In this document: positions 12,324 to 24,253 of the stretch, piece after piece
How the letters are laid out: each line of letters opens with the position of its first letter
How positions within the stretch are numbered: position 1 is the first letter of the stretch
Source of the DNA: Vanrija pseudolonga
Taxonomy: Eukaryota > Basidiomycota > Tremellomycetes > Trichosporonales > Trichosporonaceae
Length of the DNA stretch: 64,000 bases
Direction: 5' to 3'
Assembly (NCBI RefSeq): GCF_020906515.1
Contig: NC_085849.1
Span: 3,720,001 to 3,784,000 of the forward strand
Position numbers and translations under genes: made by a program
The notes under the pieces: generated by a model
What the model was told of the DNA's origin: nothing
Databases searched by the model: none
The model's input: only the letters and a program-made list of their open reading frames with translations

Positions 12324-12832
12324 CATCTTTCAGCACCACGCGCCAGACACTAGCATCTACACAATCAAGTGCTCGAGGGTATCTTGCATTCGAACAACAA
12401 GCCTAGTTTACTACGCGCCAAAAGGTGGGTTACACGCGCGTTGCTTTGGATCAGCGACGCCCCGCCCCCCACGCACGCCGCCGTCGCGCAAGCCTCTAAC
12501 CCGCAAAAGGTGGCTGCTCATCTTTGTCGGCTTTGACCCGAGGCACAACACCACAAGGCTCACGACGACCGACGCAGACGACTTGCATCTGTGCATGACG
12601 GATTGAACGAGTACTCGACTCTTTGCATAGGAATCGGATACAGGCCACGGCAAGCCAGGGACAGTTCTCATCCGCGAGTCCACAACAAACACCCATCACC
12701 CGTCATTCGCAACAACAACATCCACCACCTTCCCTACTTCCCCGAGCCCAACAACAGGGCCAGCGGACAGACACGCCGACAGGCTACCTTCACCACGCCT
12801 TGGGCTTCCCACATCCGGCTCACAGCAGCATA

Positions 12833-15800
12833 ATGCAGCAGCAAGGCGGATACCCAGGTGGGCCAGCACCTGGCCCGCCTCCGGGGGCCGGCCATGCCCG
12901 CCAGATGAGCGGACACGGAGTGCCCATGCCTCCTCACCAGCCACACCATCAACGGAGCGGGTCGCAGCACTCGGTCCACTCGGTGCACTCGCAACACTCC
13001 CAGCACGGCGGCCCACCCCCAGGGCATCACATGCCGCCCGGCCCACCACCGCCCCACTCGCGCACCCACACCCCGCAGCACAGCCAGCACAATGTGTTCC
13101 AGGCGGTCATGGGCGCGCGGCCCGGCCAGGTGCCGCAGGAGGACGTCGGCGGACCAGGCCAGGTCAAGGTCTACGCGAGCGCGTACTCGCAGATCCCAGT
13201 GTTCGAGGCCATGATCCGCAACATCTCAGTCATGCGCCGCATGTCCGACTCGTGGGTCAACGCGACGCAGATCCTCAAGGTCGCCGGCATCAGCAAGAGC
13301 GTGCGCACCAAGATTCTCGAAAAACAAGTGCAGACCCAGATGCACGAAAAGGTTCAGGGCGGCTGTACGTGTTAACATGACGAACTCGCATGTTTGCTGA
13401 CGTTTCAGATGGCAAGTACCAGGGTACGTGGATTCCCCTGGAACGTGGACGCATCCTCGCCGAGCAGTACGGCGTACTCCAGTATGTCGCGCCAATCTTC
13501 GACTTTGTGCCCCCGCCCACTGGGCCGCCCGCGCTGCCTATGCGCGGTGGGAGCTCGACGCCGACGGCCAAGACGCCTGGTGCGGGCGGCGGAGCGGGTA
13601 TCGTGCCCGGGTCGGCTGGCAGCGCGACTGGCCGCATGATCTCGCCGTACGCGCACACTGGCAATGTCCCACCACCTCCCCCGCCACAGTTTGTCCAGCA
13701 GCCGATGCCCCCTCACGGAGGCTACGACCAGCATGGGCAGCCGCAGATGCTCTACCCTCCCCCAGGGCAGCACCCGCAGCAGCCGCAGGGCGGGCACATG
13801 TTCTATGCCCCGGGGCAACCCCAGCCTCCTCAGCACATGCAACATGGCCCCCCACCCCCGCACCACATGGGCGGAGGCCCGCCCCCCATGCCGCCCCAAG
13901 GCCCTCCTCCTCAGCACCATGGCGGCCACCAGAGGCATCCGTCGCATCCTGGCATGCCGCCCATGGGCTACACGCCGGAGCACCAGCCTCGTCGTCTGGA
14001 GCCTGCACCGCCGCTTGACATTGGGCCCATGCCGATCCCAAGTGGGGTTCCCCAGGGCCTTGGTCCTGCCGCCACGATCAACGGTCACGGCGGCGGCGGC
14101 GGCGGCGCTGGCCCTGGTCGTCACCCAGTGCCCGGCCTTCCGCCGCCACAAAGCGATGTGTACATCGACTCGTATGGCCAGCCCCATGGTATCTCTGGCT
14201 CGGCACCGGGCGGCTCGTCCTTTGCCTCAGATGTCGCCGCGCCACCGGCCAAGCGTCATCGCGTCGACGGTCAGCCGACAATCCCAGAGGAAGAGCCGCA
14301 GGAGAGCGGGCCTGGCGAGACGGAAGAGGACGACGATGAGGATGTTCGCGACAAGCCCCCTCTCCCAGCGTCATTCCGTCTCTCCAGCAAGCCGTTCAAG
14401 CCTCGGCTCAGCACGGCTAGTCACCGTCGCAGGCAGCAGCTTCTGTCCCTGTTTCAGGGCGATGGCCAGGAGGTCGACGTCCGTGCGGCCTTTGAGCTCG
14501 CGCCTGGTGAGCGTCCCGATTGGGACGTCGACATGGTCATCGACGAGCAGGGCCACACGGCGCTGCACTGGGCCTGTGCCCTGGCTAGGATGGGTGTGAT
14601 CGCACAGTTGATCGAGCTGGGAGCCGACATTCACCGCGGCAACTACTCTGGCGAGACGCCATTGATCCGCTCGGTCCTGACGACCAACCATGCCGAAGCA
14701 GGTACCTTCTCCCAGCTGCTCGACCAGCTCCTGGGACCGTCGATTCGTACCCTCGACCACGCGTACTGCTCTGTGATTCACCACATTGCGCTGTCAGCTG
14801 GTCTCAAGGGTCGTGCCGCGTACGCGCGAGGCTACATGGCTGCGGTGCTCGAGTGGGTCGCCAAGGAGCAGACCAAGGAGCGCAGCCTGGCTGCTGCTGC
14901 CGCGGCCACCCCGAGCGCCACGTCCGGTGAACCGAGCCCCGCGGACACGGCCGCGCCAAAGACAGAGAACGGCACAAGCAGCGGCACCGCCCCTGCCCCC
15001 AACACGATCTCTCTCAAGCGCCTCGTCGATTTGCAGGACGTGCGTGGTGACACGGCGCTCAACACTGCCGCGCGCATGGGCTCCAAGCCTCTTGTCAACC
15101 TCTTGCTCGACGCTGGTGGCGACAAGACCAAGGCCAACAAGCTCGGTCTCCGTCCTGTTGACTTTGGTGTCGAGGTCGAGGCCCTGGCCGTGTCAACCAA
15201 CGAAGCGACACTTGGAGGGCTCAAGAACGACGTCAAGCGACCAGAGAGGCGAAGCGCGGACGTCCTGAAGAGTGAGTCAAACAAAAGGCTGGGTGCAAAG
15301 CAGGGTGGCGTTTGCTGACCCTTCAGACATCTCGGCCCTGTTCGAAGACGTCAACAGAACATTCGACGAGGAGATGGAGAAGCACATCGAGTCGCTCAAT
15401 GGCGTCGAGAAGTCTGTGCGCGTTGCGACTCGGACGTTGGCAGAGCGAAGACAACAGGTCGAGACTGCTCGGACCCGTCTGGGCACACTTGAGCAACAAG
15501 CAGAGCGAGTCGACAATGGTCGACGCGCACTCGAGAAGCCCGTGGGCGAGTGGACTGGCCGGACACCATTGCGGACCGAAGCGTCATTGCCGCCTGCCTT
15601 TGAAATGTTGCCTCCCTCTCTGCCTGGTATCTCGGACAGCAATGACGCACCATCCGACGCACACGTTAGCGATCCGGCACTGCCTGCGTCCGGTGATCCC
15701 GGGGCGCTTGTCAAGCTGCGGCGATTGGCTGCGTGGGAGGACCGCGTGGCCAAGCTCCTCGAGGAACGGGCCTCGGACCTTGAGGGTGACAGCGCGGACC

Positions 15801-16169
15801 GAGCTGTCAAGTACCGCAAGGTTATCGCGGTATGCGCCAAGGTGTCGGTGGACCAAGTCGATGACGTGAGTGTTTTTGTGTGCATGCGGGGAATTATAGG
15901 GTGCGGCGGCATTGTCCAAGTCAATGCCACGCGGTAGTGAATTGGTGGAGTCGACGACCACCTGGATCTGGTGTCGGTCGTCACGACCGACACCCGCCCC
16001 CCCCCTCCGCGTGTACCTTTGCTTGGAAATCAGGGCGACGACGAGCTGACACGTGCTGCAGATGCTGGATGGTCTCATGACAGCGGTCGAGAGCGACGGC
16101 CCGGCCATTGACCTGACACGCATAGCCGGCGTTGTGCAGCGTTTGCGGGATGCGCCGACGGTGGCCTAG
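12833..16169 (+). CDS. MBP1: APSES/ankyrin transcription factor, Mbp1/Swi4 (Mbs1) type
   Basis: DNA-binding subunit of an MBF/SBF-like complex that drives G1/S genes. Exons 12833-13364, 13409-15271, 15327-15865 and 16062-16169 give 1013 residues. The N-terminus is His/Pro/Gln-rich. The APSES/KilA-N domain lies about 108-215: VKVYASAYSQIPVFEAM, SWVNATQILKVAGI, then across intron 1 [20 protein letters not shown]. A 300-residue Pro/His/Gln linker follows. Ankyrin repeats start near residue 558 (GHTALHWACALARMGVIAQL, SGETPLIRSVL) and near 722 (RGDTALNTAARMGSKPLVNL). A helical, coiled-coil-like C-terminus follows. The ATG at 12833 is the first in the frame; the open frame upstream has none. The linker is longer than in yeast Mbp1 (833 residues in total), as is common in basidiomycetes. 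Intron 3 is the longest (196 bases). Confidence 0.92.
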
Positions 16170-16754
16170 GGCGGGCGGCGGCCGAGGCGGCCTAGTCTCG
16201 GCGTGGGTGGAGATGGCTCCACGTGACGTGTGCGGCGTGCAGGGCCGCAGTCGCCGGCCCCGGAGTATTCATAGGTCTCCATGACGACGACTACGATGGT
16301 CTGTGCGTTCAGGCTGATACTGTAGTAGGGATTCTGTCTCGGCGTGGAAGGGTGGAAGGGGCGGTGGTGACAAGGAGTGCGTTGTGTTTTGTCGAAATGT
16401 ATAACTTTGACGTCATGGAGGCACTGACGTCATGGGCGGGCGGGGGGGGGCTGGTGGCTGGGTGCACGGACAGCGGGCTCGCCGGCTCGCTCGGCAGTCA
16501 CACAGCGTGGCACTGGCTGGCATGGCGCATGGCACGGCTTGCGCGTTCACTCGGCTTGCTCTGGTCATACACCTGCCTGCCCGGACCCGCGGGCAACGCA
16601 CAGAAACCCCATGCACACACACTGAAACGCGCGGCCTTGCAGGAGGTTTGCATCCGACAGGGCAGATGGGGACGGAGGGACCAGCGCGAAAGGCCGAGCA
16701 AGGCAGGCTGCAGCAGCCCATGATGTCATTGAAAGAGGGAAGACTCAAGGTACA

Positions 16755-16759
16755 AGGGG
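16755..16759 (+). promoter_or_regulatory. AGGGG stress-response-like element
   Basis: AGGGG core, 358 bases upstream of the Hsp12-like start, with a second copy at 16357-16361. The core is short and its role here is inferred from yeast HSP12 regulation. Confidence 0.3.
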
Positions 16760-17017
16760 CAGCGGCGACGGACGAGACAAGTGGCATATGGCGCCCGCCC
16801 GCTCCACAATCAATGGCACAATGGCACGAGCTGGCGGGCGGGTCGCCGTGGCTCGCCATCATCATCATCAAGTGACCACCTCGCTGCGCTGCTGCGCACG
16901 AAAGACGCACGCACGAGCGAGCGATGATGTACGAGCACGCACGAGGGTGAGCGGCCGTGAGCATGGCATGTCGTCATGGCACGAGTCGTGGCGGGTTGCT
17001 GTGGCCCCCAAGAAGGA

Positions 17018-17024
17018 TATATAA
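17018..17024 (+). promoter_or_regulatory. TATA box of Hsp12-like gene
   Basis: TATATAA followed by GGCGGGG, 93 bases upstream of the ATG at 17117. A clear TATA box is rare in this GC-rich window and fits a strongly inducible stress gene. Confidence 0.65.
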
Positions 17025-17116
17025 GGCGGGGTGTGGTCCGCCTCTTGTCTTCACAACATCAACACTCTCTCCTCTTTTCTACTACCACCCCCACCACACA
17101 ACAACAAATAGCAAAC

Positions 17117-17439
17117 ATGGCCGACGCCGGACGCCAGTCTCTCACCGACAAGGTAAGTGTTGCCCCCAGCCTTGTCCGCTCGCCGTGCTGACGCGCGACT
17201 CGCACACAGGCCGCAGCTGCCGTCAAGCCCGACTCGCAGAAGACGTACCTCGAGCAGGCGAGCGACGCCGTCGCCTCCGCCGTCGACTCGGTCGCCTCTG
17301 CCGTTCAGCCCCAGCAGGAGAAGTCGCTTGCCCAGAAGGCCGGTGACGCCGGTGAGTCGGCGCGATGTGCCACAAGCACCACAAGGCAGTACACTGACAC
17401 GACACAGTCTCGGGCAACAACACCAACCGCGACGTCTAA
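17117..17439 (+). CDS. HSP12: Hsp12/Hsp9-type small stress protein
   Basis: Small hydrophilic heat-shock/LEA-like protein of the Hsp12/Hsp9 family, which stabilises membranes under stress and in stationary phase. Three exons (17117-17152, 17210-17351, 17408-17439) give 69 residues, somewhat shorter than yeast Hsp12 (109) and close to S. pombe Hsp9. The family start is clear: MADAGRQSLTDKAAAAV, then KPDSQKTYLEQASDAV, a repeated AVDSVASAVQP and the end GNNTNRDV. It has no cysteine or tryptophan and only one aromatic residue (Tyr), typical of intrinsically disordered members. A TATA box 93 bases upstream and AGGGG motifs suggest stress-inducible transcription. Confidence 0.9.
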
Positions 17440-17908
17440 ATCGACTCTTGTCTAGTCTTTCTTTAGTTTTAGTGCCGGAATGAAGTTATGCAGTTGTTCA
17501 CCATGTACATACCGCGCCCTGCCGCCGACGCCATGCTGTTGTTCACATCGCTGCAGCCTCACCCGCCGACATCGATACGACGCTGCCAGAATGTGCTGCT
17601 GTCTGTGCCGCCGATGTCCCTGCCATGCCGTGCCCACCCACCCACCCGTGTCTCAGTGCCGCGCACACCCAGCTATCTATCTTCGTTCCGCGTAGTGCCT
17701 CCCTCGAGGCGCTAACCGCTCCGCTCGCCCGTCAGCCGTGGAGCTGGAGGACACGCCCTCTGCGCACCTAGGGTCGGCGCGCCGCGCGCTCCCCTCCTCT
17801 CCCTGGATCTCGGCGTGGCGCGTCATTGCCCACCACGCACAGACGGCCGTCGCGGCTATTCCCATCGATATGATAATGTATATGCACAACACAACCCAGC
17901 ACCCAACC
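17440..17908. other. Convergent intergenic region
   Basis: 469 bases between the stops of the Hsp12-like gene (+) and the permease (-). It is Cys/His/Pro-rich if translated but no frame is gene-like. It should hold both 3' ends. Confidence 0.5.
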
Positions 17909-19744
17909 CTATGTGAACAGAAAACCCAGCACCTTGCCCCACCACGTCGTGGGCGCCTTTGGCTCCTCGTACCCTGTCTCCTCGTCAGTCGGAATGTTGG
18001 ACACAAAGTCGAGGTCCTTGAGCTTGATGGCCCGTGGGCGTTTCGCGATCGTGTAGCCCACCAGCAAGAGCACAAACACCGGGATGGTGATGTACGAGAT
18101 GAAGAAATCCGTCGTGTTCCAGTTGCCGCGCGTGAACACTGGCCAGCCTTGCAGGAACACGAGCAGCACCGCCCACACGAGCACCCACCACGCCAGAAAC
18201 GGCTGCAGCGGGTTGGCGTAGCGCAGCGTGCTACGGTCAAAGCCTTGTACTTCCATTCCGCGCCGGAAGCGAATATATGTCGCGCCGACTGTGCCCCACA
18301 CGATAAAGCCCGAGAGTGAGGTGAGCGCCAGCAGCCAGGTGAGCGCCGTCTCGGCCCCCGCCCCAAGCGCCATGTAGCTCAGCGTGAGGAAGACGGACGT
18401 TATCAGCACGGCGACGAGGGGCAGCCCGCGCTTGGTCGTGTACGCCACGAAGCGCGGGGCCATACCGCGCAGCCCGAGCGAGTAGAGGATGCGCGAGCCA
18501 GAGTAGATGCCCGAGCAGGTGGCCGAGAAGGCCGAGGAGAGCACACCGCCGTTGACAATCGACGGGAGGACCTTGATGCCGGCGTGGGAGAAGGCAATGA
18601 CGAACGGCGACGAGGCGGCCGTGCCGCGGTTGCGCAGCAGGTCGGGGTCTGTCGAGGGGACGAGCATGCCAATGACTAGGATGGACACGATGTAGAACAG
18701 CACGATGCGGATAAAGACGCGCTTGATGGCGCGCGGGATCGACACGCGCGGGTTCTTGACCTCTGCGGCGGCGATCGCGACCGCCTCCATCCCGACGAAA
18801 GAGTAGCCGGCCGTCACGACGTTGGTGAACCATGCGAGGAACTTGCCTTTGGCACCCGGGTAGAGCATGGGCACGAACGCGCCCGGGTCTTTCCAGTACC
18901 TGAAGCCTATGCGCTCGTGGTTTGGCCCGCCGCCTAGGGACACGACGAGGCCGGCGATGATCAGTCCGACGATGAGAATGATCTTCATTGTGGCGACTGG
19001 CGTGGGTGGTCAGTGCACGACATAGCCGCGGCTGTTGGCTGCCACTCACACGCAAACTCAAACTCGCCAAACCATCTCACACCCAGCAGGTTGATGATGC
19101 TGCACACGACGATGAACATGGTCATGTAGCCTGCCTGGTGGGCCTGCGTGAACTTTTTGTCCCAGAAGCTGATGAGGATGGACGACGCGATCACCTCGGT
19201 CGGGATGGCCACAAACGTCGTGAACACAATCTGCCAGCCGACCGCAAACCCCATCGAGGGGTGCAGCCAGCGCTCGGCAAAGTGGATGTGGCCGCCAGAT
19301 ATTGGAGCAAAGGTGCTCATCTCGCCGAGGCATGCGGCTGGGGGAAGGAGTCAGCACTGCCACCGCGGACACACTCACTCATCGCATAGGTCAACGTCCC
19401 GCACATGGTGTAGGCAAGCAGGGCACCGGCAGGGCCGGCTCTGTGCAGCACCATGCCCGAGCCGAGGAACAGCCCCGTGCCAATGGTGCCCGCGAGGCCA
19501 ATCATCTGGATGTGCCGTTGCTCCATACGCCGCTGGACGCCGTCATCTTCGTGGTGCTGTGTCAGCATTGCCCTTCGCCTGAAACAAACTCGCACTCACA
19601 TCGCTGCGTGTGAATGTCAATGTTCACATCGTGCGCCCGCTCCTCGCGCACCCCCGCCGGGGAGGGCTCGTAGAGTACTGAGGGAGGTTTCTCCCCCGAC
19701 TCGCCCAAGTCGCCCGAGTCGTTCGTTGGCTGCGCAGGGTCCAT
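17909..19744 (-). CDS. Amino-acid permease (APC/YAT family)
   Basis: Plasma-membrane proton-coupled amino-acid transporter with about 12 membrane segments, 562 residues. Minus-strand exons are 19744-19600, 19546-19379, 19337-19050 and 18996-17909, with introns of 53, 41 and 53 bases. The first segment carries RHIQMIGLAGTIGTGLFLGS, the family substrate-site motif. Later come CLGEMSTFAPISGG, GGGPNHERIGFRYWKDPGAF and FVGMEAVAIAAAEVKNPR, all typical of Gap1/Dip5-like fungal permeases. The C-terminal tail (KAPTTWWGKVLGFLFT) resembles the palmitoylated end of this family but lacks its FWC. The acceptor of intron 1 (GAAG at 19550-19547) is non-canonical but is the one that restores the frame (HTQRYDDGVQRR). 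The substrate cannot be read from sequence alone. Confidence 0.9.
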
Positions 19745-22291
19745 CGCGGCGCGGGGTGCTGGCGTCGGCGCCGGTGCCGACGATGTGTGCTGCGCTCTTG
19801 TACTGGACACGTGTACCGGATGGTCGGGGTCGGTAATAGTAGTAGTAGCAGTATGGGTTGATCCACGAGCGAGATTCACAAGGGAGATGGGGTCGAGTCG
19901 AGTCTCGCGAATCTAGCGTCTCGTTGTCGACGAGGACAGAGTATTATTTTGAAAGATTAGTTTGGATGATTGATTGCCGTCGTTGTCCAAGGCCGCACTA
20001 TCGCCCGTCGCAATCGACGTGGTGATGAACAGTCGACTGTTGAACTGTGGGAGATGTGTGCCAGTGACGACGCCGCCGTCGGAGGAGACACTGGGCGGTG
20101 GTGTCGAGGGTACGTATCTGTGTCTCTGCGTGTGTGTGAGTGTATGTCTCGTGTCTGGCTGTCCTCCGTCTAGCTCGTCTCTCGTCTCTCGAGTGGTGCA
20201 TTTGTGCATTGTTGGGCTATGTATATTCCCGTGCTTCGGTCAACGCCGACGGCTGTTACGGCCGGCCGCCGAGGGCTTGTAGAGTTGCAGCGAGGTGGTG
20301 TACGTACTGTTCGCGAGGGAGGGAGGGGAGGGGAGGGAGGGAGGGAGGGAGGTGGGCGGCAGCGACGGCGGCTGCGGGTGGGGCGGCGAGGTGGGGCTCG
20401 AAAAGTCTTCGACTATCTTTCGGGTCATGTTCCCGCGGGAGAATTGCTCCTGACCCTCAACGCTGGGCGGCGCGTGTGGGCGTGCATAGCTGGTTGAATC
20501 TAGCGTCAATCTGGCACAAGCACGCTCCAGCTGCATGATCCAACAAGAGGCAGGCACCATTATGGTTGGTTGGCTTGAGGAACCAGCGACCTCGTTTTCG
20601 GGGCAGGCGTAGGAGCGTGTGGAGCTGCTACTGCTGCTGCTACACACGACGCCAAGTAGTCCCCGATAACCGTGGCAATCTGGCAGCATGTGGGTGGATG
20701 GACACTGGCACTCTTATATGTGTACAGCACGTTTCCACAACCAACGGCTCGGTTGTCACCGACAAAGATACCTTGTCACACACACACCGTTCGCACACGC
20801 CGAGATAAGCAGGTCAGACAGTTCACTTTCGCCACGAACAAATGCCACTCGAGCTATCTTGAGACAACAACGAGCACGCTATCGCGGTATCTCATGCTGG
20901 GCCGCCCACGTGGGGAAGCGATGGCTTGAGCTGGCTTGGGCGGTGGCGCTGGCAACATGCCGCACTCGCGGAATGGCGTGCGCGCTCGCTCGCAGCACGC
21001 ATGCAACCACGTATCCACGCACCCACTCGCTACCCTCGGCGCTGCCTCGGCGAGGCTCCACCAGCCAACCGCCCAGCCAGCCGTCGCCATGGCCATCGGC
21101 TATGCCCCCCACCGCCGGCTACGTCTGAGCATGTCTTTCGGCTATGCGATGGCGCCATCTTGAGGCGGCCAAGTCGAGTAGCGGTACAAGCGAGCACGCC
21201 GCCCCTGGGTAGGTGGCGGCGGCAGCGAGCGCCGCCAAGCCAAGTCGTGCTCGCGTGCTGCTGTGTCGCCTTTGACAGCAGCCATGACCAGTGTGCGCCG
21301 GCCTCCGGCGTCCGGCGCGACCTGGCTCTAGATTGGGCAGCGGGGGTGCGAGCTCTGCCGCCGGCGTTGGTGGGCACGATAGCGGCGCCCGCGAGAGAGG
21401 AGGCTCTGGCTCATTGCCGAAGGCCTGCGCTGCTGTGAGCTGGTTGCATGACCATGGCCTGCGGGCAGTCGCGTGCGGCGTGCACCCGCCCAGCACGCAG
21501 GGCGCAGCGAGAGTCGCTGCCTGCCTGACGGCTGGCTGACGCCTGCCGCGCCAAGTTGCCGACGTCGGAGATGTCCTGCCTGCCTGGCTGTGGTGGTTGT
21601 CGATTGCCTGACTTGACACACAAAGCACACAAATCACAACATTTCCTAGCGAATTGCGTCATGCAGCGAAATCAAAATAACCCTTTCGCCATGCGTCGTG
21701 CCGCATGACAACAACCAGGTCACCTACGTGCCAGCCTAATGCATCGGTGCCAGCGGCACGGCTGATGCTGCTGCATGGAGCCGCCGGTGCGTTCGGCGTG
21801 ACGGTGTAGCGCTCGGGGCAGCGGTGGTGGTGGTGACGGCGACTGAAGTAGTGACTGGCTCGTCGCTCTTGTCGGCAAATGGCTATCGCGGCGCGCTCGC
21901 CGTGGCCGCTGGCCTTGTCAGGCTCCACCACAACTCCCACCCCACTCTAGCGGAGACAGCCTGCCTGCGCGCTCGCTTACCCTGGCGCGCGCACGGAGAT
22001 CACCGAGCGAGCATTAATTTCATGTTGTCAATATGGCGATATGGCGAGCCTGGTAGCAACGGGCTGAGTCACCACCGCCCGCCTGGCTGGGCTTGTTGGC
22101 GGGCTGGCGACTGGTCGCGACACCATGCGTGCGCCAGCGTACGTGCGAGGTTAGTTGCTCCCCGATGCATAAGACGCGACGCCGACGCCGCTGATAACTT
22201 TTGTCTATCCCCTACTCCGTTCTCGAGTCTATCAGGAGCAGCTCACTAGCTGACCAGTTACCACTCCAACCCACATATCGCTCCGCCCACC
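19745..22291. other. 2.5 kb divergent intergenic region
   Basis: Lies between the permease (-) and the Aro8-like gene (+). Open frames exist on both strands but they are Arg/Ala/Pro-rich shadows of GC-rich DNA without family resemblance. A GGGA-rich tract sits at 20315-20352. No tRNA, repeat pair or transposon signature is seen. It probably combines two promoters; regulated permease genes often have long upstream regions. Confidence 0.45.
20315..20352. repeat. GGGA/GGGGA-rich tract
   Basis: Thirty-eight purine bases made of GAGGG and GGGA units on the + strand. G runs of three to four at regular spacing could fold as a G-quadruplex. Confidence 0.85.
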
Positions 22292-23918
22292 ATGTCCCCC
22301 GCCCCCGCCCTCCCCGAGTCCAAGGACCTGTCGTACCACCTCACCAAGCGTGTGCAGGCGCAGACGCCCTCCGTCATGAAGGCGTACGGCAAGCTTCTGC
22401 AGGCCCGCAAGACGCCGCCTACGTCGCTCGCTGGCGGTCTCCCCCACCGTAAGTGGCACACAAACAAACACACACGGCGAAGCCACCCAACTTACACACA
22501 CACCAGACACGCTTTTCCCCCTCCAGAAGGCCGAGTTCCGCATCCCCTCGTTCCAGTCGCTCGACGGTGACGTCGGCTCGTGGATCGACGGCACGGCCGA
22601 GACGGAGAACATCCACCTCAAGAAGACTGGCCCTGGCACCGAGAACGACGAGGACGGCATCCTCGACTTCAACCTCATCCTCCAGTACGGCCTGACGAAC
22701 GGCTACCCCGAGCTGCACGAGAAGCTCGCCGAGTACAACCACCTCGTGCACGGCCAGCCGACGTCCGACCAGAGCGTGTACCTCACCCTCGGCAACACGG
22801 ACGGCGTGTCCAAGGTGTTCCAGCTCTTCATCGAGCCCGGAGACAACGTCCTCGCAGAGGAGTACTCGTTCGCGTCGTCGCTCAACTCTGGCCGCGCGCG
22901 CGGTGCCGTCTGGTGGCCCGTCAAGATTGACGGCCAGGGTCTCATCCCCGAGGACCTCGACCGCGTCCTCACCGAGTGGGACGAGGACAAGCAGGGCAAG
23001 AAGCCCCACCTCCTCTACACTATCCCCGCTGGCCAGAACCCCACCGGCACCGTGCAGCCCGCCGAGCGCTACGACGCCATCTACGCCCTGGCGCAGAAGC
23101 ACGACCTCATCATCGCCGAGGACGACCCATACTTCCCCCTCCAGTACACCGCCTACGAGCCCGACCAGGAGAAGCGCGCCGCCCACCTCGCTGCCGCGCG
23201 GGCCAGCCTCCCCCCGCTCCCCGAGAAGCCCAACGACGAGGACGCGCGCGCCGTCGCCAAGGTCTTCAACGAGTACGCCAACATCCGCTCGTACGCCTCG
23301 CGCGATGTCGACGGCCGTGTCCTCCGCATCGACACCTTCTCCAAGGTCTTCGGCCCCGGTATCAGAACCGGCTGGATCACTGCCTCGGCTGGTTTCCAGG
23401 ACCGCCTCCAGCGTGTCGGTGAGACGTCGACCCAGGTGCCCAACAACGTCGGCCAGGCGCTCCTTGCGTCGTACCTGTCTGACAAGCACTGGGGTGTCGG
23501 CGGCTGGCTGCGCTGGGTGTTTGGTGTCCGTCTCGAGTACCAGCGCAAGCGCGACTACTTCCTCGACAAGCTCGCCGAGTACGCCCCCAAGGACCTCGTG
23601 TCGACCGTCCCCGCCCTCGGCGGCATGTTCCAGTGGCTCGAGGTCGCCATCGAGAAGCACCCCCGCTTTGAGCGCACCGTCGTCGACGGCGTCGAGAAGA
23701 CCAACACCCAGGAGCTCACCGACGAGCTCTGGAACTTCATCCTCGAGCAGGGCAACGTCCTCGTCATGCCCGCAAGGCTCTTCCAGGTCGTCGCTCCCAA
23801 CGGCGACGAGTCGGCCCGCTCCAACAAGTTCCGTGCCACCTTTGCCGGCGACCTCCCTACCATTGACAAGGCCCTCAAGGGCTTTGGCGAGTCGGTCGAG
23901 CTCTTCTTCAAGAAGTAA
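22292..23918 (+). CDS. ARO8: Aromatic/2-aminoadipate aminotransferase, Aro8 type
   Basis: Class I PLP aminotransferase of the Aro8/kynurenine aminotransferase II group, acting in Phe/Tyr/Trp metabolism and on 2-aminoadipate. Exons 22292-22448 and 22507-23918 (58-base intron) give 522 residues, near yeast Aro8 (500). Visible motifs are the N-terminal SLAGGLPH, LTLGNTDGVSKVFQLF, IPAGQNPTGTVQP, EDDPYFPLQY and the PLP lysine in DTFSKVFGPGIRTGW. The C-terminal domain includes PALGGMFQWLEV and LVMPARLFQV. Extremely biased GC-ending codons suggest high expression. The first ATG in the CACCATG context was used. Aro8 versus Aro9 cannot be separated by eye. Confidence 0.9.
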
Positions 23919-24253
23919 TTTGTTGCAGCAGTGTCACTCATTTCTCTTTATCTCGGTCAGCAAAAGGTGGGCGCACGCCCGTTGTAGTCTATACCATGCA
24001 TCTTGTGACGTCAGTTGGAGTGGTGTGTAGCGGGCGATGGTGAGACAGTGGGTGATCCAAGACTTGTCGGCGAGGAGGTTGAGGAGATCATGACTGTGTG
24101 CTCGTGGGGAACCAGGGTCACGCTGCCCGCCCAATCGCGTAGCTCATCCTCAGCTTGGCTCTATGTCAGCTCGCCCCCGTAAGTGCCAATGCCAATGATT
24201 AGTTCGATGCATTGCAATGGTAGTACACTTCCTGGCGCGCTCGTGGCACGCGC
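23919..24253. other. Convergent intergenic region
   Basis: 335 bases between the stops of the Aro8-like and pantothenate synthetase genes. No gene-like frame is seen; it should carry both 3' ends. Confidence 0.5.

Larger units (their letters stand above)
11581..12832. other. Intergenic, promoter and leader of Mbp1-like gene
   Basis: 1.25 kb between tandem genes. Frames here are short and unlike the neighbouring coding sequence. From about 12620 the frame leading into the Mbp1-like start is open without an ATG (Gln/Pro-rich), so an upstream exon or a 5' leader is possible. Two ACGCGT motifs are noted separately. Confidence 0.5.
16170..17116. other. Intergenic, promoter of the Hsp12-like gene
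   Basis: 947 bases without gene-like frames. It contains a TATATAA box at 17018-17024 and AGGGG (stress-element-like) motifs at 16357-16361 and 16755-16759. Both precede the small stress-protein gene. Confidence 0.55.

Noticed and set aside
13405-14187. Arg/His-rich open frames antisense to the Mbp1-like linker
   Set aside because: Low-complexity shadow of the Pro/His/Gln linker, without start context or known domain.
20926-21438. 170-codon open frame in the 2.5 kb gap
   Set aside because: Random Arg/Ala/Pro composition, no domain, no splice logic, codon use unlike the genes here.
22419-23660. 413-codon open frame antisense to the Aro8-like gene
   Set aside because: It arises because the sense gene uses almost only C/G-ending codons, which removes stops in the antisense frame. 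The sense product has all aminotransferase motifs.
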